A stretch of 64,000 bases of DNA from Petunia secreta (lineage: Eukaryota; Streptophyta; Magnoliopsida; Solanales; Solanaceae), in assembly GCA_029990175.1 (NCBI GenBank), contig JARKIP010000010.1:45192001-45256000 (forward strand), in the 5' to 3' direction. Numbering within the stretch: the first letter of the stretch is position 1; the number at the start of each line of letters is the position of its first letter. The translations under genes were made by a program, and so were the position numbers. Shown here in pieces: positions 9,954 through 19,382 of the stretch. Under the pieces are notes generated by a model. It did not search any database. It was not told the origin of the DNA and saw only the letters and a list, made by a program, of their open reading frames with translations.

Positions 9954-11060
9954 CTAGGATTTTCTAATTCTCTTAACTCTTGGAACCACATCTCCAACAT
10001 AATCAAACTGATAGTCCTTCGTGTATGATATCAGTGGTATGATTTGCTTCCTCCCTGCTTGCCTCATCACCCTCGATGGTTGGTAGGGTTGGAGACCTCT
10101 CAATCCCATAAGTATCACAGAGGGTGCCTTCTTAGAGTTAGTGATGAAGTCTGATGGAGGAAACCAAGTGAACATCCACTGAATTGAGTCCTCCGTTATG
10201 TTTTCAAACAATTTGATCCATTTCTCTGTGCTGCTTGACTGCTTGAATTTTGGAACCACGTATCGCTCTCCAACCAAGTAGTTGGAACCCGTTGGCTTAG
10301 AAAATTCTTGTACACCTCTCGTTTTCCTCAAATGCTCTTTGACCCATGCTTGTAGTAGAAGATAGCAACCCTGGAAATATTTTGCTCCTCTCTTGCAACA
10401 ACCTAGAGCCTGATAAATGTCCGCCACTATCATAGAAACTATAGTATAACGATAACCATCAATTCCATTTAATACTGCGTCGGCAACCATGACAAGTCTC
10501 GAACATATGTCGTGACTCGAGCTTTCAGGGAATACCATTACTCCTAAGAAACAAATAGTAAATGCAAGTGGTCTAGCTCCCCTCCAATCAGTGTAGGACT
10601 TGAACTCTTTCTTACGGTCGTCGAATGCACTCAAATACCCAAACCGGTTGTAGAAGTAGGAAAAAGATATTTTCTTTTGTTGTAAAAATTCTACACTCAC
10701 ACTTGCCACCATCCCTATCTTTTTACGAAACTCTTCAGCTGTGGGAATGCTAGGTGCTAGCATGCGACCCCCTTGCCAACGATGTTTGTCTAACCCCGAG
10801 TGTGATACGAACCCTCCTATTTCTTCCAAAAAGGGTGTTAACTCAACATCCCCAAATCTAAACATATTTAGTTCTTCATCCCGATATGACACCGATGCTT
10901 TAATCATCTCTCTACATGGCTCCATTTCTAATAGGGAAACCAAATGACCCAAATGTTGACGTACTTCGGTTTGCTCGCCCAGTGACAAAATGTTCCACCA
11001 ACTAGTTAATAAGGGAGGTGCGCCCATAGTCGTTACAAAATGGTAAATTTTTTGACTCAT
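9954..11060 (-). CDS. Element A ORF1-like protein, distal copy (intact 368-aa frame)
   Basis: The frame runs uninterrupted from the ATG at 11058-11060 (MSQKIYHFVTTMGAPP) to the stop at 9954. Matching landmarks in order are LTSWWNILS, FLEEIGGFV, FSYFYNRFG, FTICFLGVMVFP, ADIYQALGCCKRGAKYFQGCYLLLQAWVKEHL (split here only for reading: ADIYQAL then YLLLQAW), and LMGLRGLQPYQPSRVMRQAG. These correspond one by one to landmarks in the copy at 7545-9184, but the sequences differ widely, so this is an old paralogue and not a recent tandem duplicate. I recall the family as DUF7745, seen in plant Tat/Ogre ORF1; no biochemical role is known to me. Being open over 1.1 kb in an otherwise ruined element is unusual. 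Confidence 0.72.
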   Translation of the reverse strand: MSQKIYHFVTTMGAPPLLTSWWNILSLGEQTEVRQHLGHLVSLLEMEPCREMIKASVSYRDEELNMFRFGDVELTPFLEEIGGFVSHSGLDKHRWQGGRMLAPSIPTAEEFRKKIGMVASVSVEFLQQKKISFSYFYNRFGYLSAFDDRKKEFKSYTDWRGARPLAFTICFLGVMVFPESSSHDICSRLVMVADAVLNGIDGYRYTIVSMIVADIYQALGCCKRGAKYFQGCYLLLQAWVKEHLRKTRGVQEFSKPTGSNYLVGERYVVPKFKQSSSTEKWIKLFENITEDSIQWMFTWFPPSDFITNSKKAPSVILMGLRGLQPYQPSRVMRQAGRKQIIPLISYTKDYQFDYVGDVVPRVKRIRKS

Positions 11061-11699
11061 TGTGACCTATAAAGAAAAGGAAAAAGTAAAGGATTAAAAC
11101 CTCCCTTTTTTTAGAATAATTGGGCAAATCAAAAATGCATTTTATTCTCGTCTACTTTCTATTTTTTCTTTTTTTTTCCTTTTTTTTTCTTTTCTCTCTA
11201 ATGCAGATAAGCATGTCTAATCGTCCTTTTGGGGGTCAAAAACTCGTCAAGTAATTTGGACAAGTTGAAAACTAGCCAGCTCGAGAGGAGCCCTTCCTAC
11301 GGCATGATCCATGCTCATTACATTCAAAGAGTGGTGTAATTCTAGACGTGGTTCCCCAAGGCGGATGGCCAAGGAGTGGAACCATTTGAAATTGCTGGTT
11401 GTACCACAGACCAACTATATTCCAAAATATCCCTCCTAAAAGGTTTTTTTGTGGTGAAGCGCCTGCGAGATCCACGTAATCGCCTGTGTGTGTGCAAAAT
11501 ATTGTTTCCCAGGAGTAGGGGAGTATGAGCGAAATACGCCAAGTTACATCAAATTCAAATTCATACAAATAAATAAATAAAAGAAAAATAAAAACAAAAA
11601 AAGAAACCAAATTAGTAAAATCATAATAATATGAATAACTAAATAATAGTTAAATAAATTCCAAAATTAAAGACTCGTTGTGGTTAGGACTTTGAATAT
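11061..11699 (-). other. Element A leader between primer site and ORF1
   Basis: Untranslated leader with a long T-rich tract at about 11100-11200 (plus strand) and an AT-rich block at 11560-11690. A 112-codon minus-strand open stretch (11272-11610) matches nothing I know and is probably chance. Confidence 0.5.
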
Positions 11700-11716
11700 C
11701 CCCAGCAGAGTCACCA
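11700..11716 (-). promoter_or_regulatory. Primer-binding site of element A (tRNA-Arg type)
   Basis: The minus strand reads TGGTGACTCTGCTGGGG three bases inside the LTR end. This is the complement of the 3' end of plant tRNA-Arg(ACG) as I recall it (TGGCGACTCCGCTGGGG), with two transitions. tRNA-Arg priming is typical of the Tat/Ogre lineage. Confidence 0.72.
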
Positions 11717-11719
11717 TTC

Positions 11720-14656
11720 TGTCATATCCGATTTTAGACTCAACCCAGGACGAGTCGGGTTTCAGATTTGACTGGTAACTCATTTGAGTTCAAGAGTTGG
11801 AGTCGCCACCTATTATAGTTTTCTAAGGTGTATTAGGCCACCTAAGCGTCTAAAGTCGAGTTAATTATCATACTAGTCTAGCTTCAGAGATTCAATGAGT
11901 AAGAAGTCCAAATGACTCGGGGGAGAAGGTGTTAGGCACTCCCCCGAGTCCCACGAAAGGTGGTTCCTGCTCGAGTCTATATTTTGGGATGTGAACATTA
12001 TCATATGCAATACTAACTTGGAAAAGGTAAATTTTGTACTCAGTTTATGAAATTAAATCTATCTATGCAAGTTAAATAACACATACATGAATGAGCTTCA
12101 AGTTTTACACATACAACCTATATTTTATGCCTAATCGTGTTTTAAGGCCTCTAATACAAATACCTAATCGCATAGTAAGGTTAAATCTGCAAAAGGTGTA
12201 ACAATTCAGCTTATTCATGTAATTTCAGTCCTTAAAATAATTTTGCGCAGATAGGCAGTTTTGCAAAACTAGACACTTTTTTAAATAATTTCAGATTTTG
12301 GTTAAATCGAAATAGGTGTTGTTTTTTAAAATAAAATTTTAGCCATTTAGGGTCGGTGTGACTCGTCATTAATTGCCGAGCCCTAACCTTAATGGCTATT
12401 TTGATCTAGGGGTCAGTTTTGAAAAGAATATAGGTAAGTGGGCTGTTTTCAAAAGCGGGTTTCACAGAAGCACAGAAATGCAAACAAGGGTTATCGCATA
12501 TAGATATAGGTAAAGACATACAAATACATGAGTAATTAATAGTATTAGTTTTAGAAAATATTTATATACTCGTATAGTCGACCCCAAGCCACTTATACCC
12601 CTCCATTACACTATTAGATTAGTGTATAAGAGCTGAGAGTAGTAAAAAAATACTTTGGACACGTAGAGGCCATGTTTAAAAACAGTTTTGGGCCTGTAAC
12701 ATTTACGCAAAGAGGGGCAGTTTCACTTTATGAAAAACAGTCGCAAATTATGCAGGCATTACACGTTTAGCCCCTGTTGTAAAACACTTCCAGATTTCAC
12801 ATAGAATGTCTTACTTTAAACGTTGTAGCCTGAGATTTAAGCCTGCATATACTATGATCTAGCTGATTTTCATGTTGTTACATAAACAAAGAAAGCATTA
12901 TCAACGGCCAGACCTCAATTTTAGCATACAAATCCATGTTTTAACATGATAATAATGCAAACACTTAGAAGAGAGAGTTAAGGAAAGGTCCCTGGGTAGC
13001 CAAACTCATAGCTTTTGCAATGAGACCTGTTTTAGGACAATTTACAGACAAGAAATCCTAACAAATACATAATAGATAGGGGAAGTCTATATTATGAATG
13101 GGACCATAGAATTAGACTAAAGGCAATGTCTAATATCGAAAAAAAAGGTCATTATATTAGCCAAGCAGATGAGCCACTGAACTCCTTCCCTGCATGAGAT
13201 TAGTCAGTCTTAGGAGGCTTTTTATACCTCTTTTCAACCCCCTAGAGTCTCTGCACAAGACAAACCAGGATATGGTTGCTAGAACTATCCCAAAAGAAAC
13301 CTACAGACGATTGTTAATGGCAAAAGAAGGGCCCAGACAAGTAGCACACCTGCACAAGACCAGAGGACCACACATTCACATGTTCATATAGGTTAGGAAA
13401 GGCTGATTACCTTAGTTTTAACAGGAAAACTAGCAAATATTAGGCAGTGAAGGTGCAACAGGGAGAGAGCTTGCACCAATAGAGTAAAAGACTCCTTTTT
13501 CTTTAGTAAAGGAATAAGATTTTGTCCAAAAAAAAACAGAGAGAGAGAGAGAGAGTGAGGTTTTCAGCATGCTTTTTATGATTCAGTGTGTGAATGTGTA
13601 AGACTGTGTATGCAGTATAGAATAAGGCCTAGTTTAAAAAGATGTGAGAGTGAGGGGATTAATTCTAATGAGTAGTAACAAAATAGGCAAATAAATATTG
13701 TGTCCCAAAGTAAAAAGGATCCACTTTGGTAATCTTTCCTAGTATAAGTCAATCAGCCCCCCTAAACCTAAGTTAAATCAAACCTTTTAACAAGTACAGT
13801 CCTTCCCTTTTGACCAATAACTCATCCAAATTTAAGAATCAATATACCAAAGTGTTTTAAATAAAATTAGACTAAAAAATCCCTTGATTAACTTAACAGA
13901 TTCCAATCAAATCCTAAATTTCTATTGTACTAAATTAAGAATCAGTTTTCCATTCAGGCATCAATCACAAGCTTCAAATTAAAACCAATTAGGACTCCTT
14001 GATTATGCAAATCAACTTTCAATCCAAACTAGGCAACATGTTTATGAGGATTGTGTATTGAAACCGGATAAACAACTTAGTACATTGCACGAAATCAGTT
14101 CCCAGATTACTCATGGATTCTAGGTTCAAACAAATGGAGATAACACAGAACTCAGGCCATGAACATGTCACACTCGAGCATACAATAATTCAGTGCAATG
14201 CTTAGAAAAAATCAGTGAATTAAAACAAGAAGTATTGATCATGTATATTTTCATCCTTAACTAATTAACGAGTAATCAATCAAACATGCTAATACACAAA
14301 AGACTAGGCAAATCTAGGCGTGGGTATCAAACAGGTCCAAAAAAAGTAAAAACAAAAAGGGAAAGGGTTTCCCGCTTTATTGTTGGAGTCGGGTCGAATT
14401 GACCCATCTTAAATCGAGTTCACATAAAGGTTTCCTCACCCTTTTCCGGTGATAGTGTCGTTTTAGGACGTCTTTAAACTAAGTCGGAGACTTTTCCGGC
14501 AGCGGGAACCCCGTCGACGAGAGTTGAGAATAGTCCTCACTTGAATATTGTGAAATGGGTATAGGTTTTGTAGCGGAGGAGACGAGGGTTACAAATATGC
14601 AATTTGTTTTCATTTTCACCCGCTAAATCGACGGGAAATCACCATCGACGGCAGAG

Positions 14657-14689
<33 letters not shown>

Positions 14690-15282
14690 TAGTTCGACAG
14701 CTGAGAAGGAGGAAATGAAATGGGGAAATAAGGTTTGGAGGGTCGTTTGTGTAATTAAAAAAGGAAACCATTATCCTGGCCGTTGGATCAGTTGCGTGGA
14801 TGGCCAGGATATTGCCACGTAGGTGCTGATATGTTAAAATTAGATCTGATGTGCATAAATGTGAGGTGTAATGTGTATATATATGCGAGTATATATTGTG
14901 TATATAATGCGTATAAATAGTGTATAAAAGCGTATAAACGGTGTATAAATCCGTGAAAAAATTATGTAGAATGTTTATAAAAATTATAAAATCAAGAAAA
15001 ATAATTACTAAGGCTAAATAATTAATCTATTGTATTAGGTTTTAAAATAACTTAGGTGTCTTCCTTGAAACAGAAATAATTGTGAAAAATATTGACAAAA
15101 TATGCAAGCTTTGTAAAAATGCGATCATTCGTGCTAATGCTTCCAAAATAGCCTAATTGGTGTACGTGGATGAGATAATGTCTCAGGATAAGGATGAGTG
15201 TAGGGTAATTATATGGTTATCAATGCAATTTGTCTGAATAACAGCTATTGAGACAGGAGGGACAAAATTAGATGTCAACCCA
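11720..15282 (-). repeat. 5' LTR of element A (about 3.56 kb)
   Basis: On the plus strand the block begins TGTCATATCC at 11720, next to the primer site, and ends GTCAACCCA at 15282, where copia coding sequence resumes. Long LTRs are usual for Tat/Ogre. There is no second copy in the window, so the outer border comes from the change to copia sequence and a TG...CA end. It contains no gene. Simple repeats include a GA run near 13540-13557 and TA/GA runs near 14657-14690. Several TATAAA-like words occur on the plus strand at 14915-14950, opposite to the element's own transcription. Confidence 0.7.
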
Positions 15283-16019
15283 AATGCGGCTCGTGCGTCG
15301 AATAAAATTGGATTCGGGAGCTCTGGTGTCCCTGGATTGAGTAGTGCATAGGTGCAACTGTTGTTGAGTTTGTTAAATCATAAGAAGTCGAATACAGCTG
15401 ATCCAGTCAATGAAAAGACAGCTCATAATTCGTGGATAATTGATATGGGAGCCTTAAATCACATGATGGAGAGTTGAAAATGTTAACGGACCTACAGGAC
15501 ATCGCCCACTATCCTGTAGGTTTGCCAAACAGAAGCAGTAACATGGCCACATAAGAATGATCAATATAGCTTAATGAGCACGTGACACTCTGAAATGTTC
15601 TCTATGTACCTGGAATGACATGCAATTTAGTTTCAGTATCTCAGCTGATTGACCAGTATGATTGTACTGTACAATTCACTAATGACATGTACGTTGTGAA
15701 GGATAGGACCACGGGCACGTTGATTGACACGGATAAACGAACGAATGGACCATACTACTTCCGGATCATATCACAGATGAAGGCTTTGAAAGTGGATGTT
15801 TTGGATTTGTGGCATCAAAGGTTGGGACATCCTTCGATTCTAGTAATATATTCTTTCCCAATTCAAGAAGTTAGGAATTGTAATGGTAAGAAAAATGAAA
15901 AAGCAAATGATATTTGCCATCGAGCAAAACATACTAGGAATATGTTTCTTTTGAGCGAAAATAGAGCCTCAGAGAGTTTTGAGAGTGCTTATGCTATGCA
16001 CGCAATGACGGATAGGTGA
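15283..16019 (+). pseudogene. Element X (Ty1/copia): protease and GAG-pre-integrase remnants
   Basis: The reading resumes mid-Gag at the border of A. The protease active site reads NSWIIDMGALNHMM at about 15430-15471, with Met where the D-S-G serine/threonine normally sits. After a frameshifted stretch, 15615-16019 encodes MTCNLVSVSQLIDQY and the GAG-pre-integrase signature LWHQRLGHPS, ending with remnants of the HHCC zinc region. Upstream Gag presumably lies left of A, outside the window. Confidence 0.8.
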
Positions 16020-16273
16020 ACGGTCAATTTGAAAGTAGAAGTCATCTCTGTATATTTTTGGGATATGTGATTGGGAAAAAGGTACGGAAGTTGTATGATT
16101 TGGATACCAAAGAGTACTATATGTCTCAGGATGTTACATTCTATGAGAACGAGTTTTCATATGTACCAAAGGATAGTGTGAAAGAGAGTCTGAGTTTTGA
16201 GACTGTCCAAGTGGATGAAGTTGTTGAAGAAGATAACAATTTCAGAGTGAGGGGAATATTGAGATTTCCGTAG
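16016..16273 (+). pseudogene. Element X (Ty1/copia): integrase C-terminal fragment
   Basis: Encodes the copia integrase C-terminal signature (CIFLGYVIGKKVRKLYDLDTKEYYMSQDV, of which CIFLGY and YDLDTKEY are diagnostic). It follows the pre-integrase region after only about 30 bases. The catalytic core carrying the D-D-E triad, usually about 150-200 residues, is missing, so a large deletion joined the two ends. Confidence 0.8.
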
Positions 16274-16490
16274 TGCATGGAATGGAGGAAGCTCAATAGG
16301 AAGAAGAAATGAATCCGCACAATGTGGGGCTTGATCACGAGGAATTGAACTATGATATCATTCCCGGACACTTGGAATCTGAAGTGATAGAGGAAGAGTT
16401 GGGCTGAGGGAAGCGAACAAAGACGGAGAATGTTCTTTTGCGAGACTATGTAACCAATACTATTCGAAAACAAAGTCACTGTGTATTGAA

Positions 16491-17300
16491 TTGTCACATA
16501 AGTCTAATAGCTCACCAGAGCCTAAACAAGCCTCAGGTGCGCCTTATCCTTTGATACATTATCTTAACTTTGGCTATTTCTCTTCGAAGCTTGCGTGCTT
16601 CCTTACAGCAATAACGGACGGACATGAACCAGCATATTTTTCCAAAGTTGTGAAAGATGAAAAGTTGCGGACAGCTATGCAGCAAGATTTGCAAGCTTGC
16701 AAGCAAACAAGACATGTGAACTCGAGCACTTGACTTCGGAAAAAAAGGCGCTCGGATGTTGATGGGTGTATAAGATAAAATACAAATTTGATGGTACCGT
16801 TGAGCAATATAAAGCCAGGCTGGTGATCTTGGTAATCACCAAGTTGAAGGAATTGACTACACGGAGACTTTTGTACCGATAGCTATGGTGACTGTCTGTA
16901 TCTTCTAGGCGATAACTGCTGCTAAGAATTGGGAACTAGATCAGATGGATGTTCATAATGCTTTTCTGTACGGTGATCTTCAGGAGGAAGTTTATACGAA
17001 ATTGCCTCCAGGATATCAAAATGATGGGTACGAAAAGGTGTATCGTCTCCAAAAATCTCTGTATGGATTGAAGCAAGCTCTCCCGTGTTGGTTTAAAAAG
17101 TTGTCGGCAGCTCTGAAGAATTATGGGCTCCGACAGTCATATTCTAATTACTCTTTGTTTACGATGAAGAAGGGAAATGTGAAATTGAGTGTACTCATGT
17201 ACGTTGATGATTTGATTATCTATGGGAATATTCAAAAGCTATACGATATTCAAGATGTATCTCTAAGTTTGCTTTCACATTAAATATCTCGGACTGTTGA
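16491..17300 (+). pseudogene. Element X (Ty1/copia): reverse transcriptase
   Basis: Starts with the N-terminal RT region (PYPLIHYLNFGYFSS, FLTAITDGHEPAYFSKVVKDEK), then KYKFDGTVEQYKARLV in a shifted frame near 16780-16830. A clear palm domain follows at 16945-17283 (MDVHNAFLYGDLQEEVYTKLPPGY, QKSLYGLKQA, catalytic MYVDDLIIYG near 17197-17226). Frameshifts near 16730 and 16910 and a stop at 17281 inactivate it. Confidence 0.87.
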
Positions 17301-18128
17301 AGTATTTTTTAGAGTTGAAGTAGCAAAAGGTCATAATGGGATATTCCTTTGTCAAGGAAAATATGCCTTGGGTATAATATTTGAAATTGGATTGTTGGGT
17401 GCACGTCCGGTTGCTACACTGATGGAGCAGAATCACAGGCTGGCAGATGCAAGAGGCCAATTTGTGAGAGATCTAGAAAGTTATCAAAGACTAGTTGAAT
17501 AATTGATTTATCTTTGTTTTACCCGACCATATCTATCAAACAGTGTTCACATATTGTCTCAATTTATGTAGCAACCACGGATTGAGCATTGGTAAGAAGC
17601 TCTCCAAGTGGTACGTTGCTTGTAGGGATGTTCGAGTCAAGGCGTTGTGATGAATTCTAAGTGTGACCTCCAATTATACAGTTGGTGTGATTCAGATTGG
17701 GCAAGTTGCCTGTTGACCATACGTTCACTCACCGAATGGTATGTCTCGTTGGGAGACTCATCCACCTTTTGGCGAATGAAGAAGCAGCGGATAGTCTTTA
17801 GATCTTCGGCTGAAGCTAAATACCGGTCGATGGCTATGGCCATGTGTGAATTTAAATGGCTTAAGGGAATTTTGTGGAATCTCGGAGCTAGTCATCCATT
17901 CCAGATACAACTGAAGTATGATAGTCAAGAAGCCTTACATATAGCATGAAACCTAATATTTCACGAACAAACAAGCATATTAAGGTGGATTGTCATTTTG
18001 TCGGGGATGAAATCCTTGGAGGCACAATTCTTCCTAGACACATACCAACAGGCACTCAAGTTGAGAATATTTTCACAAAGGCTCTTAACGAGCACATTTT
18101 CACTACTTTCTTAACAAGTTGGGCATGA
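17301..18128 (+). pseudogene. Element X (Ty1/copia): RNase H
   Basis: The Ty1/copia RNase H is read at 17647-18128: SWCDSDWASC, KKQRIVFRSSAEAKYRSMA, CEFKWLKGIL, DSQEALHIA. A frame change at about 17950 leads into KHIKVDCHFVGDEI, HIPTGTQVENIFTKAL. 17301-17646 is a decayed connection with stops. The conserved end of Pol lies near 18128, as expected just before the polypurine tract. Confidence 0.85.
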
Positions 18129-18150
18129 AAAAATCCTCATGCTCCAACTT

Positions 18151-18162
18151 GGGGGGGGGGGG
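18151..18162 (+). promoter_or_regulatory. Polypurine tract of copia element X
   Basis: A run of twelve G follows CCAACTT, directly after the end of RNase H, where copia elements carry a G-rich tract that primes plus-strand DNA synthesis. Confidence 0.6.
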
Positions 18163-19028
18163 TAATGGTATATATATAAATATTATAGTGATTCAACCCG
18201 AACCTGTGCTGATCAAATATTCAATCTATCAAGGCCGATGATACGAAGCCAAGCCAAGCTCTTGCATGATTTTCATATTCAGCTGGGGTGGTCGGGAGAA
18301 AGAAACCGTTTGGAAATGTAGTGGGCCAAGTGCAAGATTCGAAGGCTTCATCTACAAGCTCGAGCCCGAAGAAGGAAGCAACCGAACACTCAACATCGGC
18401 GCCGAACTTTAGATCAAACAACCGAATGGAGAGCGCTCGAGTTCATGAGTTCAAGCTCAAGTGTTCGAAATCAAGTGCAATCGAACACTCAAACATCGAT
18501 GCCGAACAATAAAGCAAGCAACCGAAGGGAGGGCATCCGAGTTCAAGAGTTTGAGCTCAAGTGTTCGAGACCAGAGGAGTATCCAAATACTTAACTTGCT
18601 CAGCCCTGCATGGCTTATTCTTATTGGTCGCCTGTAACCGTTTTGCTATTTTGCCCTTAGTATTTTCTATACAAATCTCCTTTAATTCATTTGTAAACAT
18701 CTAGATTTTGATTATTGAATATTGAATGAGAGTAGCCAAGGGCACTTTCTTTTATGTCTCAGTTGTGAGCAAACCCGATGGGGTCCTTTGGAACTTGTGG
18801 CTTTCAGTGAATCTGATCGAACAATTCCTCTTTGATTATTCAGTTTGCAAGAGGCATTGTTCTCTTGAGTATTATTGCATAGCTTAGGTGCTCTTTCCTT
18901 CTGCTTGAATCGTACCGAGACCAGTTCCTCGGTGCCGTTCAAGCAAGAAAAGTTGTGTCAAGCTTTTATCTTTATTTTTTCGCTGTTTTTTGACCTCGGT
19001 TGGTAAGCTACCTAGTTAGCTTGCACCA
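18163..19028 (+). repeat. LTR following copia X and preceding a tRNA-iMet primer site
   Basis: Bounded on the left by the copia polypurine tract and on the right, three bases further on, by a primer-binding site at 19032-19043. Placed after copia it should be a 3' LTR; placed before a primer site it should be a 5' LTR. It may be one LTR shared by tandem elements or two LTR fragments fused; I cannot find an internal border. TATA-like sequence lies near 18668-18675. The left end lacks a clean TG. It holds a 99-bp tandem duplication and no gene. Confidence 0.5.
18383..18580. repeat. About 99-bp tandem duplication within the LTR
   Basis: The block starting cgaacactcaacatcg at 18383 recurs as cgaacactcaaacatcg at 18482. 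Both continue with gccgaac, an accgaa-gag block and a gttcaag-gagctcaagtgttcgaga block. The copies are diverged. Confidence 0.75.
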
Positions 19029-19031
19029 TCT

Positions 19032-19043
19032 TGGTATCAGAGC
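19032..19043 (+). promoter_or_regulatory. Primer-binding site, initiator tRNA-Met type (element C)
   Basis: Reads TGGTATCAGAGC, complementary to the 3' end of plant initiator tRNA-Met. It marks the start of an internal region on the plus strand, taken to be element C. Confidence 0.75.
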
Positions 19044-19382
19044 ACGGTTTGGGCTTGTTTTTATAACCACAAATCGTGTTCGACGTTATATTTATTTTAT
19101 AGCGTTGGTGTCTTTATTTTCTATTTTTTTGTTTTTGTTATTGTTCTTGTGTTGTTACTGTTGGTGTTTCAATTTTACCAACAAAAAAAAAAAAGTGAAA
19201 AGAAGAAAATTCAAAAAATAAAAAATAAAAATTGATTGTTGGTTGTTGTTTGAATCAAACAATCACAGATTTGTGTTCACCATTGTTGGGAGTTTCGAAT
19301 GAGTACCTATCATACACGAGTTGACGATTAGGGTGTCGTGATGATTTTTAAATTGTTCTTGATGTTGGTGTTGTTATCAAAC
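19044..19382 (+). other. Element C leader, part 1
   Basis: T-rich non-coding leader with an A-rich tract near 19185-19230, interrupted at 19382 by element B. It resumes at 30287. The last five bases (CAAAC, 19378-19382) are the left target duplication of B. Confidence 0.6.

Larger units (their letters stand above)
1..15282 (-). mobile_element. Element A: Tat/Ogre-type Ty3/gypsy LTR retrotransposon, 3' end outside window
   Basis: On the minus strand the order is 5' LTR (11720-15282), tRNA-Arg-type primer site, leader, two ORF1-like regions, gag, protease with G-patch, intron, RT, RNase H, a second RNase H, and integrase. The pol stop codon lies at 13-15, so only the 3' untranslated region and 3' LTR are beyond the left edge. 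Extra ORFs upstream of gag, a second (archaeal-like) RNase H after the usual one, and an intron between protease and RT are established hallmarks of the Tat/Ogre lineage. The right border falls inside copia protease sequence, so A inserted into element X. Its target duplication cannot be checked because the left flank is missing. Many stops and frameshifts show that it is dead. Confidence 0.88.

Noticed and set aside
11272..11610. 112-codon minus-strand frame in the leader of element A
   Set aside because: No recognisable domain and low-complexity N terminus; chance is more likely.
13194..13391. Small open frame in the LTR of element A as a host gene
   Set aside because: No motif, no partner sequence, and it lies within a long LTR.
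18288..18512. Plus-strand 74-codon frame near 18.3 kb
   Set aside because: It reads through the 99-bp tandem duplication of an LTR and has no domain.
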